DNA of 64,000 nt from Chloroflexota bacterium (GCA_016860845.1 BOKF01000025.1:1-64000), one strand, 5' to 3'; counted from the stretch's first letter, positions 51,884 to 61,225 are shown. Notes: generated by a model not told the origin, from the letters alone. Numbers and translations: made by a program.

Positions 51884-53641
51884 TTATGAGATGCCCCCGC
51901 TGCCGCCGCTGCCATCTTTGCCCCCGCCGCCATCTTTGCCCCCACCGGCCTCGTAGCGCAGCCGGCCTGGCTCCGCTTGCAAGCCCAAATCAGCATAATT
52001 AGGGCTAATTTGGACCAGGGCAACCGTCCAGAGATATTCACCGCTGCGCTCCCGGACTCCAGCCGCCTGGCTGATATCTACCTGCAAGCGATACCGATTT
52101 TCCCCAATTTTTTCAATCCGACCCTGGGTATTATCCAGCACCGCATCGTGGACTCCCGCGGGAGATTCACCCTCGCGCCACACCCGAATCTCGAAGCCAT
52201 AACCCGGTGGAACTGCCCCCTGCCACTCCCAATCGAATATGGTGGGGCCATAGGTCGGTTCATCCGGCGACACCGGGTTCAGCAGCACAAACGTCACATC
52301 GGCCAGACTGGGTGTTGGAGAAGAAGCAACTGTGGGCGTGGCCGTCGGAACAGCGGGGGTAGAGGTCGGCACGAGGGTAGGTGTATCAGCAGCCGTAGCG
52401 GTCACTATAATAAAGACAGGTGTAACTGTGGGCAAGACCGGGGTATCTGTCGGCGCCGGGGTGGGAGAAAGAGCCACGGGAGAGGGGGTCGCTGTCGGCG
52501 GTGGCGGGGTGTCGGTCGAGGTTGGCGCAGGCGTCTGGGTAGGAGGATAGGTTGGCGTAGGGGTTGCCGCCACGGCGGCAGCACCCTGAGATGGGGTCCC
52601 CTGAGGGATTGGCTGGCGAAAAATATGGCTTCCCCACCAGGCCAGAGCCAGCAGGATAATTCCCAGGGTGATACTTACCAGCCAGACCGGCCGGCGCAAG
52701 CGATGGGGCCATGCCTGAGCTGGCGAGCCTTTTTCAGGGCCGGATTTTATAGGTGAGTCATGATTAAAGATGGCTGTTTTCTGATCAGACGGGGCCGCAG
52801 CAAGTGCCGGATCGGCTCCGTTTGCCAGCGCTGTGGCTAAAGCGGCGGCATATTCTGCTGCCGTGGTATAACGGTCTTGCGGGTTAACTGACAGTGAACG
52901 TAAAACCACATATTCGACATGAGGTGGAATGGCCGGATTAATGAGGCGAGGTGAGGCGGGAGGCTGGGTCATGCGTTTCATGAGAATGCCGACAGGGGTC
53001 GGGGCATTATGGGGGATGGTGTGGGTCAGCATCTCATACGTAATGACCCCGAGTGAATAGATGTCGGTGGTGTAGTTAACGCTCTCTCCCCGCGCCTGTT
53101 CCGGCGACATGTAGGCTGGGGTGCCGATACTCATGCCGCTATCGGTCAGCCGGCTGGCCGCTTCCTCAACCTGGGCCAGGCCAAAATCTGACAACAACGC
53201 CCACTCTCCATCCAATAAAATGTTACTGGGCTTAACATCCCGGTGGACCACCCCCCGTTGGTGGGCATACGTGAGGGCGCTGGCGATCTGGTTAATCAGA
53301 TGGATAATCCGCTCCTTGTTAAAGGCGTAAGGCATGATCTGCCCCAGGGTCTGTGCGCCTTCAACATAGCGCATCACGATGTAACTGTAATCCAAGTCAA
53401 TGCCAAAATCATACACAGGCACAATATTAGGATGGTGGAGCTGGGCAACAGCCCTGGCCTCGCGCTGGAAACGCTGGATAAAAACAGGATTTTTGCTGGC
53501 CAGAGACGGGGGCAGCACTTTAATCGCCACGTAACGTTCCAGGCTGGGCTGGTAAGCTTTGAAAATGGCGGCCATGCCGCCTGAGCCTATTTTGGCTTCA
53601 ATTTGGTACTGTCCTAATTTCTGACCAATTAATTCTTCCAT
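51884..53641 (-). CDS. Transmembrane Ser/Thr protein kinase (PknB-like) with extracellular beta domain
   Basis: 585 residues. The kinase domain (about 10-270) has the Gly loop IGSGGMAAIFKAYQ, ATP Lys in VAIKVLP, catalytic HRDVKPSNILLDGE, DFGLA and the APE-like TPAYMSPEQARGE. A cytoplasmic linker leads to one membrane segment (VWLVSITLGIILLALAWWG, about 325-345). A Pro/Thr-rich stalk (about 360-450) carries an extracellular domain (DEPTYGPTIFDWEW, RYRLQVDIS, EYLWTVALVQI) that looks like a fibronectin- or Ig-type fold. The C-terminal tail is Gly/Asp-rich (GGGKDGGGGKDGSGGSG). It would sense an external cue and phosphorylate FHA-binding targets such as the FHA-ABC exporter; that link is inference. 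Confidence 0.9.
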   Translation of the reverse strand: MEELIGQKLGQYQIEAKIGSGGMAAIFKAYQPSLERYVAIKVLPPSLASKNPVFIQRFQREARAVAQLHHPNIVPVYDFGIDLDYSYIVMRYVEGAQTLGQIMPYAFNKERIIHLINQIASALTYAHQRGVVHRDVKPSNILLDGEWALLSDFGLAQVEEAASRLTDSGMSIGTPAYMSPEQARGESVNYTTDIYSLGVITYEMLTHTIPHNAPTPVGILMKRMTQPPASPRLINPAIPPHVEYVVLRSLSVNPQDRYTTAAEYAAALATALANGADPALAAAPSDQKTAIFNHDSPIKSGPEKGSPAQAWPHRLRRPVWLVSITLGIILLALAWWGSHIFRQPIPQGTPSQGAAAVAATPTPTYPPTQTPAPTSTDTPPPPTATPSPVALSPTPAPTDTPVLPTVTPVFIIVTATAADTPTLVPTSTPAVPTATPTVASSPTPSLADVTFVLLNPVSPDEPTYGPTIFDWEWQGAVPPGYGFEIRVWREGESPAGVHDAVLDNTQGRIEKIGENRYRLQVDISQAAGVRERSGEYLWTVALVQISPNYADLGLQAEPGRLRYEAGGGKDGGGGKDGSGGSGGIS

Positions 53642-53672
53642 AGTGGCATATCAGGCTAAAGCAGAATCAGGC

Positions 53673-54680
53673 TTAGTTGCAATAGATCACCCGTGTCACT
53701 GTCCCGCCGGGGGTAGCATCGCTAAAGGTGCCCTGGAGAAAGCCGCAATTTTTGGTACTCGCGGTAATTTTGTAGGTACCGTTGGCCGGCGTCGGAAAAC
53801 TGCCGCAGGCCTGGAGGACATTATTGCCCACCGTGCAGCGCAGCAGCTCCTGATTGGTGCTGGAGTCCAAAATTCTGACCGGATTGATGCCGCCCGTATT
53901 GACACTGTCCACTTTAAGCGTCGTTTGCGGGCCAACTTTCCTGGCTAAAATAACAGGCAAGTAGACGATGGAGCTGGAGGGTTCCCCTTGAATAAGCCGG
54001 CAGATGGTAAAGCGTGAAGCTCGAGTGCGGCTATCGTAGAATAAATCAACTTTGGGCGGTGGACTCCCTTTTATGCCCTGCAGCACAAAGAGCAGGCGGT
54101 GGTCTGCCGCCACAGGGGTCGCCGGTGGGGTGATACTAAATTCAACCGATGTTTCGCCAGCGGAGAGTAGGATCAAGGGAAAGTCACCCAGAGACACTTT
54201 AGCACCAGACCCAGGGTTATAATCAAACATCTGAATATTGAGAGTCGTGGTTGTAGACCGGCTGGTGCTGACCCAGATTATGCCTGTAATATCTTCAGAT
54301 AGTTGCCAGGTGTCGGTCAGCGGAGGGTTGGAGTAGAATCGAGCAATTTCTACGTTGCTGTTAAGGGTAGCGCTGGCTACTTTGGCGGTGTCGGCAATGG
54401 GAGCAGTCCTGTCGGCTACAGGCTGAAGGCCGTCCGAGCCAACATTGACGGAGTCGCCCCGAAAGTAATAGTCATCACAGTCTCTAATTGCGGCTGCGCC
54501 GACGAGAGACTGAGGCCGAGCGAGAGAGATATTCAATGGAACGGTCTTTGCGACCGGGCTGCCGGCAGATGTAGCTGGCGCGATGAGGGTCATCATACTG
54601 ACTGCCAAACTCAGCCCCAGAGTGACTCCGGCAATCCAACGGACCTTCTTACCGTCTCTTTTTATTAATTGCCACAACAC
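53673..54680 (-). CDS. Secreted hypothetical protein with internal YLPVI motif
   Basis: 335 residues. The likely start is GTG at 54680 (GAGGTGAAAG upstream). A signal peptide (IAGVTLGLSLAVSMMTLIAPATSAG) is followed by two beta-rich regions: 60-230 (RDCDDYYFRGDSVNVG, LTDTWQLSEDITGIIWVS) and 250-335 with paired cysteines (CTVGNNVLQACGSF, NCGFLQGTF, VIYC). SSIVYLPVILARK sits between them, the same motif that ends other surface proteins here, so the last 80 residues look like an added domain. It lies just upstream of the Ser/Thr kinase gene (31-bp gap, same strand), so it could be part of the signal sensed by it. No family is recognised. Confidence 0.6.
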   Translation of the reverse strand: MLWQLIKRDGKKVRWIAGVTLGLSLAVSMMTLIAPATSAGSPVAKTVPLNISLARPQSLVGAAAIRDCDDYYFRGDSVNVGSDGLQPVADRTAPIADTAKVASATLNSNVEIARFYSNPPLTDTWQLSEDITGIIWVSTSRSTTTTLNIQMFDYNPGSGAKVSLGDFPLILLSAGETSVEFSITPPATPVAADHRLLFVLQGIKGSPPPKVDLFYDSRTRASRFTICRLIQGEPSSSIVYLPVILARKVGPQTTLKVDSVNTGGINPVRILDSSTNQELLRCTVGNNVLQACGSFPTPANGTYKITASTKNCGFLQGTFSDATPGGTVTRVIYCN

Positions 54681-54887
54681 CTTTCACCTCAATTACCCCC
54701 ATTGCATTTTATCAGCTTATCTGCCCAGGGAGATGACCAGTGAAGGTGTATTTCTTAATGATTGACCTGGCTGAGGCATAGCTGCTACCTGACATGATAG
54801 CATAAATTCAAGGCTAAACCAAAGATACAAGGAAATAAGGGCAAACCTAAATTCACCTTTAACTTCATCTGAATCTGCCAGTAAAAT

Positions 54888-54930
54888 CCCCTATTTCTGG
54901 GGTGTTACCCGGCAAAATATTTACTATAAT
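54888..54930 (+). promoter_or_regulatory. Promoter module with CCCC-ATTTCT-GGGGTGTT box, upstream of fbp
   Basis: CCCCTATTTCTGGGGTGTT (54888-54906) is followed 18 bp later by TATAAT (54925-54930) and a pyrimidine-rich leader. A near-copy occurs at 61992-62035. The rest of the 468-bp spacer 54681-55148 shows no gene. Confidence 0.4.
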
Positions 54931-55148
54931 GATAAGGCGGTGAGGTTGGATCTTTTCCTTCTTCCGTTCCCTTCCGGCGAAATGCCCTGGTTAGGCGATG
55001 TCGAGGCCAGGTTCAATTGACCGGCCCCTTCCCCCGTGCTAGAATTTACCCCGCAGCTACAAAGTAAAAGTTACCATTCTTATGGCCCAACTCAATTGGG
55101 AGATAAGGGAAATGCGAGAAGGGCGATCAGTCTGTTCGAGGAGGGTCA

Positions 55149-57110
55149 ATGGAGATCACCGAAAAAGAGCTACCCTATCTAAAACTGCTGGCCAGGCAGT
55201 ATCCCACTATTCAGGCCGCGGCTACCGAGATTATCAACCTCAACGCCATCCTCAATTTACCCAAAGGCACCGAACATTTTGTTACCGATATTCACGGCGA
55301 GTTTGAGGCCTTTTTGCATGTGCTCCGCAACGGCTCCGGCTCAATCAAGCGTAAAATCGAGGAGACTTTCGCCGACGCCCTGCCGGCCCAAGAGAAACGC
55401 AGCCTGGCCACGCTCATCTACTATCCGGAGCAAAAAATCCCCCTCACCCTCAAAATTGTCGAAAATGAAGACGAATGGTGCCGGCTGACCCTCTTCCGGC
55501 TGATCAAAATGTGCCGGGTCGTCTCCTCCAAATATACCCGCTCCAAAGTGCGCAAGGCCCTGCCGCCTGCCTTTGCCTACATTATCGAAGAGCTGCTGCA
55601 CGAACAGGAAAGCGTAGATAACAAGCTGGAATATTACCAGAGCATTATCCAGACCATTATTGCAACCGGCCGGGCCAAAGATTTTATCATCGCCCTGTCC
55701 AAGCTGCTGCAGCGGCTGGTCATTGACCGGCTGCACGTTATTGGCGACATCTTTGACCGGGGGCCGGGCGCCCATATTATCATGGATGCGCTCATGGATT
55801 ACCACGCCGTGGATATTCAATGGGGCAATCACGACATCGTCTGGATGGGCGCGGCGGCCGGCAGCGAAGCCTGCCTGGCCAATGTTATCCGTAATGCCCT
55901 GCGCTACTCCACTGTTGAAACGCTGGAAAACGGCTACGGGATCAACCTGCTCCCCCTGGCTTCCTTTGCCGTAGACGTGTACGGCGCTGATCCCTGCATC
56001 CACTTCCAACCGAAACCCCTGCGCAGCGAAGAATACACCGAAAACGAACTGCGGCTGATGGCCCAAATGCACAAAGCGATTACCATTATCCAGCTTAAGC
56101 TCGAAGCCCAGATCATCAAGCGGCGGCCCCATTACCTGATGGAAGACCGCCTGTTGTTAGATAAAATTGATTATACGAAAGGGACTATCCGCCTCGAAGG
56201 CAAAGTCTACCCTCTGCAGGATACCCACCTGCCGACGATTGATCCAGCCCAGCCCTACCAATTGACCGAGCAGGAGCAGAATGTGGTCGAACGGCTGAAA
56301 CTCTCCTTTACCCACAGCGAGCGGCTGCAAAAACATGTACGCTTCCTGTATGCCCGCGGCAGCCTGTACCTGGTCTATAACGGCAACTTGCTTTACCACG
56401 GCTGCATCGCTATGAATGAAGACGGCTCGTTCATGGCCTTTAAGGTCGGCGGCGAGGAGTTTGCTGCCAAAGCTTTTATGGATCGGGCGGAACGGCTGGC
56501 CCGCCAGGGCTACTTTGCCGCCAACCCAGAGCAGCGGCAGTACGGTCAGGATGCGATGTGGTATCTGTGGAGCGGGGCCCAGTCGCCCCTGTTTGGCAAA
56601 GACAAGATGTCCACCTTTGAGCGTTATTTCATTGCCGATAAATCAACCCACGAAGAAAAGATGAATCCCTACTATGATTTTCGGGATAAAGAGGAAACGG
56701 CCCGGCGAATTCTTCAGGAATTTGGACTGGACCCGGACACGGCCCACATTATTAACGGACATGTTCCGGTTAAGGTGAAGAAGGGGGAGAGTCCGATCAA
56801 AGCCGGAGGACGGCTGTTTGTGATTGACGGCGGCTTTGCCAAAGCCTACCAGAGTAAAACCGGTATTGCCGGTTACACCCTCATCTACAACTCCTACGGC
56901 CTGCTGCTGGCCGCCCACGATCCGTTTGAGTCCACCCAAAAGGCAATCGAGGAAGAGCAGGACATCCACTCCAAAACCGAGATTGTCGAGACCAACTACA
57001 CCCGTATTCGGGTCAAAGATACCGACCTGGGCCGAGAGATGCAGCAGGAAATCCACGATTTACAGCAGCTCTTGCACGCCTACCGGATTGGCGTGATTAA
57101 AGAAACGTAA
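55149..57110 (+). CDS. fbp: Fructose-1,6-bisphosphatase class III
   Basis: 653 residues, the length of the Firmicutes-type class III enzyme. A ribosome site GAGGAGGG lies five bases before the ATG. Metallophosphatase motifs are FVTDIHGEFEAF, HVIGDIFDRGPGAH, IQWGNHDIVWMG and the late NGHVPVKVKKGESPI and FVIDGGFAKAY. It removes the C1 phosphate of fructose-1,6-bisphosphate in gluconeogenesis and uses Mn2+. It has no sequence relation to class I or II. A GNAT gene follows after about 50 bp and could be co-transcribed. Confidence 0.93.
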   Translation: MEITEKELPYLKLLARQYPTIQAAATEIINLNAILNLPKGTEHFVTDIHGEFEAFLHVLRNGSGSIKRKIEETFADALPAQEKRSLATLIYYPEQKIPLTLKIVENEDEWCRLTLFRLIKMCRVVSSKYTRSKVRKALPPAFAYIIEELLHEQESVDNKLEYYQSIIQTIIATGRAKDFIIALSKLLQRLVIDRLHVIGDIFDRGPGAHIIMDALMDYHAVDIQWGNHDIVWMGAAAGSEACLANVIRNALRYSTVETLENGYGINLLPLASFAVDVYGADPCIHFQPKPLRSEEYTENELRLMAQMHKAITIIQLKLEAQIIKRRPHYLMEDRLLLDKIDYTKGTIRLEGKVYPLQDTHLPTIDPAQPYQLTEQEQNVVERLKLSFTHSERLQKHVRFLYARGSLYLVYNGNLLYHGCIAMNEDGSFMAFKVGGEEFAAKAFMDRAERLARQGYFAANPEQRQYGQDAMWYLWSGAQSPLFGKDKMSTFERYFIADKSTHEEKMNPYYDFRDKEETARRILQEFGLDPDTAHIINGHVPVKVKKGESPIKAGGRLFVIDGGFAKAYQSKTGIAGYTLIYNSYGLLLAAHDPFESTQKAIEEEQDIHSKTEIVETNYTRIRVKDTDLGREMQQEIHDLQQLLHAYRIGVIKET

Positions 57111-57159
57111 GGGCAAATTTATGGATTATGCATACCACATCATGGACGGAGGTTCGACA

Positions 57160-57795
57160 ATGACCGAAACTTTTAGGGTGGTCAACAGCACGCTCGACAT
57201 GGCGGAGCAGTTAGAGGCAATCCAGCGGGCCAGCTTTCCCACCTTGTCGGAGGAAGAAATTATGACCGCCGCCCATTATGCCGCTCAGATCAAGCGCTTT
57301 CCAGAGGGGCAGTTTGCCATCCTCAACGAAGCCGGCCTCGCCGTCGCCTGCTCCACCGATTTCCGCACTAAAGTGGATTTTGACCACTTTGAGCACCGCT
57401 ATATAGACGCCGTGGATCACAACTGGCTGGGCAATCACAACCCGGTCGGAGATTGGCTCTACGGGGCGGATATCGGCGTGCTGCCGGAGTACCGGCGGCA
57501 GGGCTTGGCGACCATGCTCTATCGAGCCAGGCATGACCTGGTGCGCCGTCTGAATCTGCGCGGGCATGTCGCCGGGGGGATGCTCAAAGGTTACGGCAAA
57601 TTTAAGGATGAAATGCCGGTAGAGGATTACGTAGCCAAAGTCGTTGCCGAAGAAATCTTCGACCCAACTCTGAGCATTCAATTGAAACGCGGTTTCAAGG
57701 TCCACGGCATTATTCAGAACTACGTAGATGACCCTTCGTGTGATGGCAAAGCGGCGTTTATTGTGTGGTACAATTCAGACTACCGTGAGGCGTGA
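57160..57795 (+). CDS. GNAT-family N-acetyltransferase
   Basis: 211 residues from the ATG at 57160, which has GGAGG eight bases upstream. An ATG 13 codons earlier has a weaker site. The GNAT core includes LAVACSTDFRTKVDF, YGADIGVLPEYRRQGLATML (acetyl-CoA pyrophosphate loop RRQGLA) and a C-terminal KRGFKVHGIIQNYVDDPS. The substrate is unknown. It directly follows fbp. Confidence 0.85.
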   Translation: MTETFRVVNSTLDMAEQLEAIQRASFPTLSEEEIMTAAHYAAQIKRFPEGQFAILNEAGLAVACSTDFRTKVDFDHFEHRYIDAVDHNWLGNHNPVGDWLYGADIGVLPEYRRQGLATMLYRARHDLVRRLNLRGHVAGGMLKGYGKFKDEMPVEDYVAKVVAEEIFDPTLSIQLKRGFKVHGIIQNYVDDPSCDGKAAFIVWYNSDYREA

Positions 57796-57806
57796 AGCGT
57801 GAAACG

Positions 57807-57847
57807 TGTTGCGTATTGCGTAAAAACGGAATACGCAACACGCAACA
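57807..57847. repeat. Inverted pair of TTGCGTATTGCGTA-type words
   Basis: TGTTGCGTATTGCGTA (57807-57822) and TACGCAACACGCAACA (57832-57847) are inverse with one mismatch over 16 bp. A third GCGTGAAGCGTGAAACGTG stretch precedes it. Confidence 0.55.
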
Positions 57848-57891
57848 TGCCGTAAAGTTGAAGCAATGAAAAAGTCAGGAGCGTTAATTCT

Positions 57892-58827
57892 TTGAACCGC
57901 GTTGACCGCCTGATGGCTTACCTGCTGCTGTTTCAAAGCCGGGGACTGCTGCGGGCACAGGATTTTGCCCAGGAATTTGAGATCAGCGAGCGTACCGTTT
58001 ACCGGGATATTCAAGCCCTGTCTGAAGTCGGCGTGCCGATTGTAGCCACGCCCGGCGAGGGCTACCGCCTGATGGAGGGCTATTATTTGCCGCCGATTTC
58101 CTTTTCGGCGGAGGAAGCGCGCTCGCTTTACCTGGCTATCTCCATGCTGACCGGCCTGGCTTCCGCCGGACCCACCCAAACAGCGGCTCTATCAGCCCTG
58201 GAGAAGATCCGGACGGTGCTGCCCGATCTGGCCTTGCGCCAGGTTGAGGCGCTGCAAGCCATTGTCCATTTCTATGCCATGCCGGGGCTGTCACTCAACT
58301 TTGACGACAAGAGGCTGCTGACGCTGCAAGAGGCCATTCACCAGCGGCGGGTCGTCTACCTGCGCTACCATGCCCTGCATACCAACGAAGTGACCGAGCG
58401 GGAGGTCGAACCCCTGGCGCTGGCATTTGTGGATAAGACCTGGCTGCTCACCGCCTACTGCCGCCTGCGCCAGGGACAGCGGGCTTTCCGCCTGGATCGT
58501 ATTGACGGGTTAGCCTTGCGCGATGAGCATTTTACCCCCCGCGAATTCACCTTCGGTGAAAGGCCGGCGGGAGGGCCGGTCACAGTGGTGGTGCGCTTCG
58601 ACCCGTCCATTGTGCGTTGGGTTAAGGAACGGCAGCATTTTACCTGGGTTGAAACACCAGGCAGCACCGAGACAACCATGACTTACCACCCCCGCAGCTT
58701 TGAGCAAATTGAGGGCTGGCTGCTGAGTTGGGGCAACCAAATGGAAGTGCTGGAGCCGGAAGCGTTGCGAGAGCAGTTGGCGGAAACGGCGCGTCAAATA
58801 GTGGAAAACCACGGGCATAGGGAGTAA
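57892..58827 (+). CDS. WYL-domain transcriptional regulator (YafY/DeoR-type HTH)
   Basis: 311 residues. The start is TTG at 57892, with AGGAG nine bases upstream. The N-terminal winged HTH (about 1-60) includes FAQEFEISERTVYRDIQAL; a WYL domain follows (about 130-220; VYLRYHALHTNEVTEREVEPLAL, WLLTAYCRLRQGQRAFRLDRI) and a WCX C-terminal extension (about 240-305). The WYL domain binds ligands, often nucleic acids or nucleotides, and controls DNA binding. The gene may be autoregulated and may control the adjacent membrane protein gene 65 bp downstream. Confidence 0.88.
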   Translation: MNRVDRLMAYLLLFQSRGLLRAQDFAQEFEISERTVYRDIQALSEVGVPIVATPGEGYRLMEGYYLPPISFSAEEARSLYLAISMLTGLASAGPTQTAALSALEKIRTVLPDLALRQVEALQAIVHFYAMPGLSLNFDDKRLLTLQEAIHQRRVVYLRYHALHTNEVTEREVEPLALAFVDKTWLLTAYCRLRQGQRAFRLDRIDGLALRDEHFTPREFTFGERPAGGPVTVVVRFDPSIVRWVKERQHFTWVETPGSTETTMTYHPRSFEQIEGWLLSWGNQMEVLEPEALREQLAETARQIVENHGHRE

Positions 58828-58892
58828 GGAGTGGATATTGCCTGCTTCATAACAAAGTATCCATTGATAAACACTGAAAGTGAGGAAATACC

Positions 58893-59453
58893 ATGGGCGG
58901 GCAGAACTTTTTATCCGAACGCCAAGTCGCAGCCATCCTGCTTATTTCTGGTGGCATTATTTTTGCCGTCGGAGGCATCCTCTTCACCGGCCGGACAATC
59001 TGGAAGTGGCCCATTGGGCAGACTCCCGAGTTTCTGCGCTGGGAACGGGGCTTTGTTATTGCGGCACTTCTGGTAAACGTTCTGGGGCTAGTGTTGCTGG
59101 AGAATCTGTTGCGCGCCGCCGGAGACTCTCTCATCGCGCGGCTGGCCATGGTGACTTACCTGATTGGCGCGATGGTCATCGTGGTCGCCGAAACGTCATA
59201 CCTCAGCAACCGCGAATGGGTCTACTCGCAAGTTGTGCTTTATGTTGTACTCGCACTCCTTGCTCAAGCAGCTTTTGGGGTCGCTCTGCTCCAAACCGGG
59301 CTTGTGGCAAGGTGGGCAGGCTGGGCGACCATCATTTGGAACTTGGTTTGGCTGGTTGTCTTACCCATCGCTACGCCACGTGATATGTATTATCCGGCGC
59401 TGCACCACGCAGCTCCTCTCCTTATTGGGATTGCGTTGCTGATGAAGAGTTAG
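58893..59453 (+). CDS. Small integral membrane protein (six-helix, unknown family)
   Basis: 186 residues with GAGGAAAT before the ATG. About six hydrophobic segments are seen (AAILLISGGIIFAVGGILFTG, GFVIAALLVNVLGLVLLENLL, LAMVTYLIGAMVIVVAETSYL, YVVLALLAQAAFGVALL, WATIIWNLVWLVVLP, HHAAPLLIGIALLM). Polar loops carry WERG and a conserved-looking YYPALHH. No transport or enzyme motif is evident. It follows a WYL regulator gene and could be its target. Confidence 0.7.
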   Translation: MGGQNFLSERQVAAILLISGGIIFAVGGILFTGRTIWKWPIGQTPEFLRWERGFVIAALLVNVLGLVLLENLLRAAGDSLIARLAMVTYLIGAMVIVVAETSYLSNREWVYSQVVLYVVLALLAQAAFGVALLQTGLVARWAGWATIIWNLVWLVVLPIATPRDMYYPALHHAAPLLIGIALLMKS

Positions 59454-59526
59454 GCGATGGTATTGACGACAGCAAGGACAGGGAGTAGAGAGAATTCTTC
59501 CTGCCAATCGTATATGTTTCACCACC

Positions 59527-60216
59527 TCACCAGGACAGCCCCATCGCCGTCGTCAAAAAGTTCATAAAGGGCGCGGCCCGGCGACAAATCTCGCCGTAGC
59601 GATCCATAAATCCGGGGGCGCAAGCGTCAGCTTCGCTAAACATGGCCGAGGCTATAAAATCCTTGCGCTTCAAATCCTCGACAAAGGGATGGGTCGGGTC
59701 ATAACCCTTGGGCGGCTTCTTCAGTGACTCCCCGCCCAGCACAAAAGTGGCGCGGAACCTCTCGTCGGCAATGACCTGCTGCCAGCGATCCGGCTGCTCG
59801 ACAATGGCCTGGCGAACTCTCCCCAACGCGGGAGCATCGGGCTGCCACATGCCCACACCCACAAAAACGCTGTCCGGCTCCAGGTGGAGATAGAAACCAG
59901 GCGCATGCACGTCCTTGCCAACCTCATGCCGAAACTGGATACCGGCATGAGTTTTGTAAGGTGTTTTTTCTTTGGAAAACCGGATGTCACGGTTAATGCG
60001 AAAGAGCGAGCCGCCCACACGCCGGGCATCGGCCACATAGTGGGGACTGATTTCGGCCAGACGCAGCCCAAAATCGGCAATGAATTGCAGCAGCGGCTCG
60101 CGGACCTGTTTTTCATAGCGCTGCTTGTTGGCTTCAAACCACTCCCGGTTGTTGTTTTGCTTGAGTTCCCGAAAAAAGGTAAACAGGTCTGGGGTAATAT
60201 AGCTTTGTTGGTTCAT
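59527..60216 (-). CDS. DUF2461 (TIGR02453) family protein
   Basis: 229 residues. Family hallmarks are FFRELKQNNNREWFEANKQRYE near the N terminus, LFRINRDIRFSKEKTPYKTH, GFYLHLEPDSVFVGVGMW and a C-terminal PFMNFLTTAM. The family is widespread and of unknown biochemical function. No membrane segments are present. It is the last gene of a minus-strand run (60230, 60731) of VOC proteins, with a 13-bp gap to the first, so an operon is likely. Confidence 0.88.
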   Translation of the reverse strand: MNQQSYITPDLFTFFRELKQNNNREWFEANKQRYEKQVREPLLQFIADFGLRLAEISPHYVADARRVGGSLFRINRDIRFSKEKTPYKTHAGIQFRHEVGKDVHAPGFYLHLEPDSVFVGVGMWQPDAPALGRVRQAIVEQPDRWQQVIADERFRATFVLGGESLKKPPKGYDPTHPFVEDLKRKDFIASAMFSEADACAPGFMDRYGEICRRAAPFMNFLTTAMGLSW

Positions 60217-60229
60217 CGGTTTCTCTCCA

Positions 60230-60655
60230 CTAGGGCAAAATCAGGTTGTCCGCCTCGTCAAAACCAAAGAAGGGATTCCAGGCCACCTCCCAAAGATGGC
60301 CGTCAGGATCGGCGAAATAGCCGTTGTAGCCGCCCCAGAAAACAGGTTGGGCCCGTTTGACAATCGTCGCGCCCAGATTTTCAACAACTTGCAGCACCTC
60401 GTCTACTTCTGCCTGGCTCTTGGTATTGTAAGCCAGGGTAATTCCCGCAAAGCCGCTGCCTGCCGGGCTGACTTGAGCATCTTCGGCCAGCTTGTCGCGC
60501 GGAAAGAGGGCCAGGACGACTCCGCCCAGTGGGAAAAAAGCAACATCACCCTGACTGGCGCTCGAAAGCGGCCAGCCCAGACCCTCATGGTAAAACTGCA
60601 AAGAACGCTCAAAATCTTTGACGCCCAGGGTGATCAGGTTCAGTTTTGGTCTCAT
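60230..60655 (-). CDS. VOC-family (glyoxalase/bleomycin-resistance-like) protein
   Basis: 141 residues. Two beta-alpha-beta-beta-beta modules are visible: KLNLITLGVKDFERSLQFYHEGLGW with a metal-type segment VVLALFPRDKL, and AGITLAYNTKSQAEVDEVL through GYNGYFADPDGHLWEVAWNPFF. The Glu of WEVAW is the usual metal ligand. Function within VOC (glyoxalase, dioxygenase, drug binding) cannot be told. A second VOC gene lies upstream at 60731 and the two share ancestry. Confidence 0.85.
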   Translation of the reverse strand: MRPKLNLITLGVKDFERSLQFYHEGLGWPLSSASQGDVAFFPLGGVVLALFPRDKLAEDAQVSPAGSGFAGITLAYNTKSQAEVDEVLQVVENLGATIVKRAQPVFWGGYNGYFADPDGHLWEVAWNPFFGFDEADNLILP

Positions 60656-60730
60656 CGCTTTTATCCTATCCTTTCTAAATACCCCTCCCCTGCCTCCTTA
60701 CGGAGGCAGGAGGATGAGGGCATCATGGGC

Positions 60731-61096
60731 TTACATAGGTGGTTTCAAAACCCGCAGGATGTGGCCGTCGGGAGTGCGGAAGAGGAAGGTGCGGCCGAAG
60801 GGTGCATCAACCGGCTCGCCCAGCAACTCGACCCCGTTGGCCTTAAACTGGGTGTAGGCTGCGTCGGCGTCGGCGACGATCAGGGCCGTATCAAACGATT
60901 GGTCGAATCCCTGCTTCGCATCTTCCCTGCTGACCAAGGCCAGCACCGCCCCCCCACCGTTCAGGCTGAACTGGGTATAAAAGTGCGGCACACTCTCCTT
61001 CTCATCTACCGTCAGCCCCAGCTTCTCGGTGTAATACTGGGTCGCCGCGTCTATATCCTTCACCGCCAGCCCCAGCCAAGCCATTTGTTGAATCAT
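60731..61096 (-). CDS. VOC-family protein
   Basis: 121 residues, a typical single-chain VOC length. It starts MIQQMAWLGLAVKDIDAATQ with YYTEKLGL and ends FLFRTPDGHILRVLKPP. The first-half metal ligand is plausible in QFSLNGGGAVLALVS. It is paralogous to the VOC protein encoded 75 bp downstream on the same strand; a GC-rich stem (CTGCCTCC/GGAGGCAG, about 60690-60710) lies between them. Substrate unknown. Confidence 0.83.
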   Translation of the reverse strand: MIQQMAWLGLAVKDIDAATQYYTEKLGLTVDEKESVPHFYTQFSLNGGGAVLALVSREDAKQGFDQSFDTALIVADADAAYTQFKANGVELLGEPVDAPFGRTFLFRTPDGHILRVLKPPM

Positions 61097-61225
61097 TTTG
61101 TTGCCTCCATAGATTTGATTGGATCAATTTGATTTTGTAAGGCCACTATACCATGGCCCTCCTGACAACAGTATGTCAGGAGTATTTCCGTTTTTTCAAA
61201 TTGCTCAATCAAATCCGGTAACAGC

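Noticed and set aside
55082..55306. Plus-strand open frame overlapping the start of fbp
   Set aside because: It is out of frame with fbp, has no family match and its composition follows fbp.
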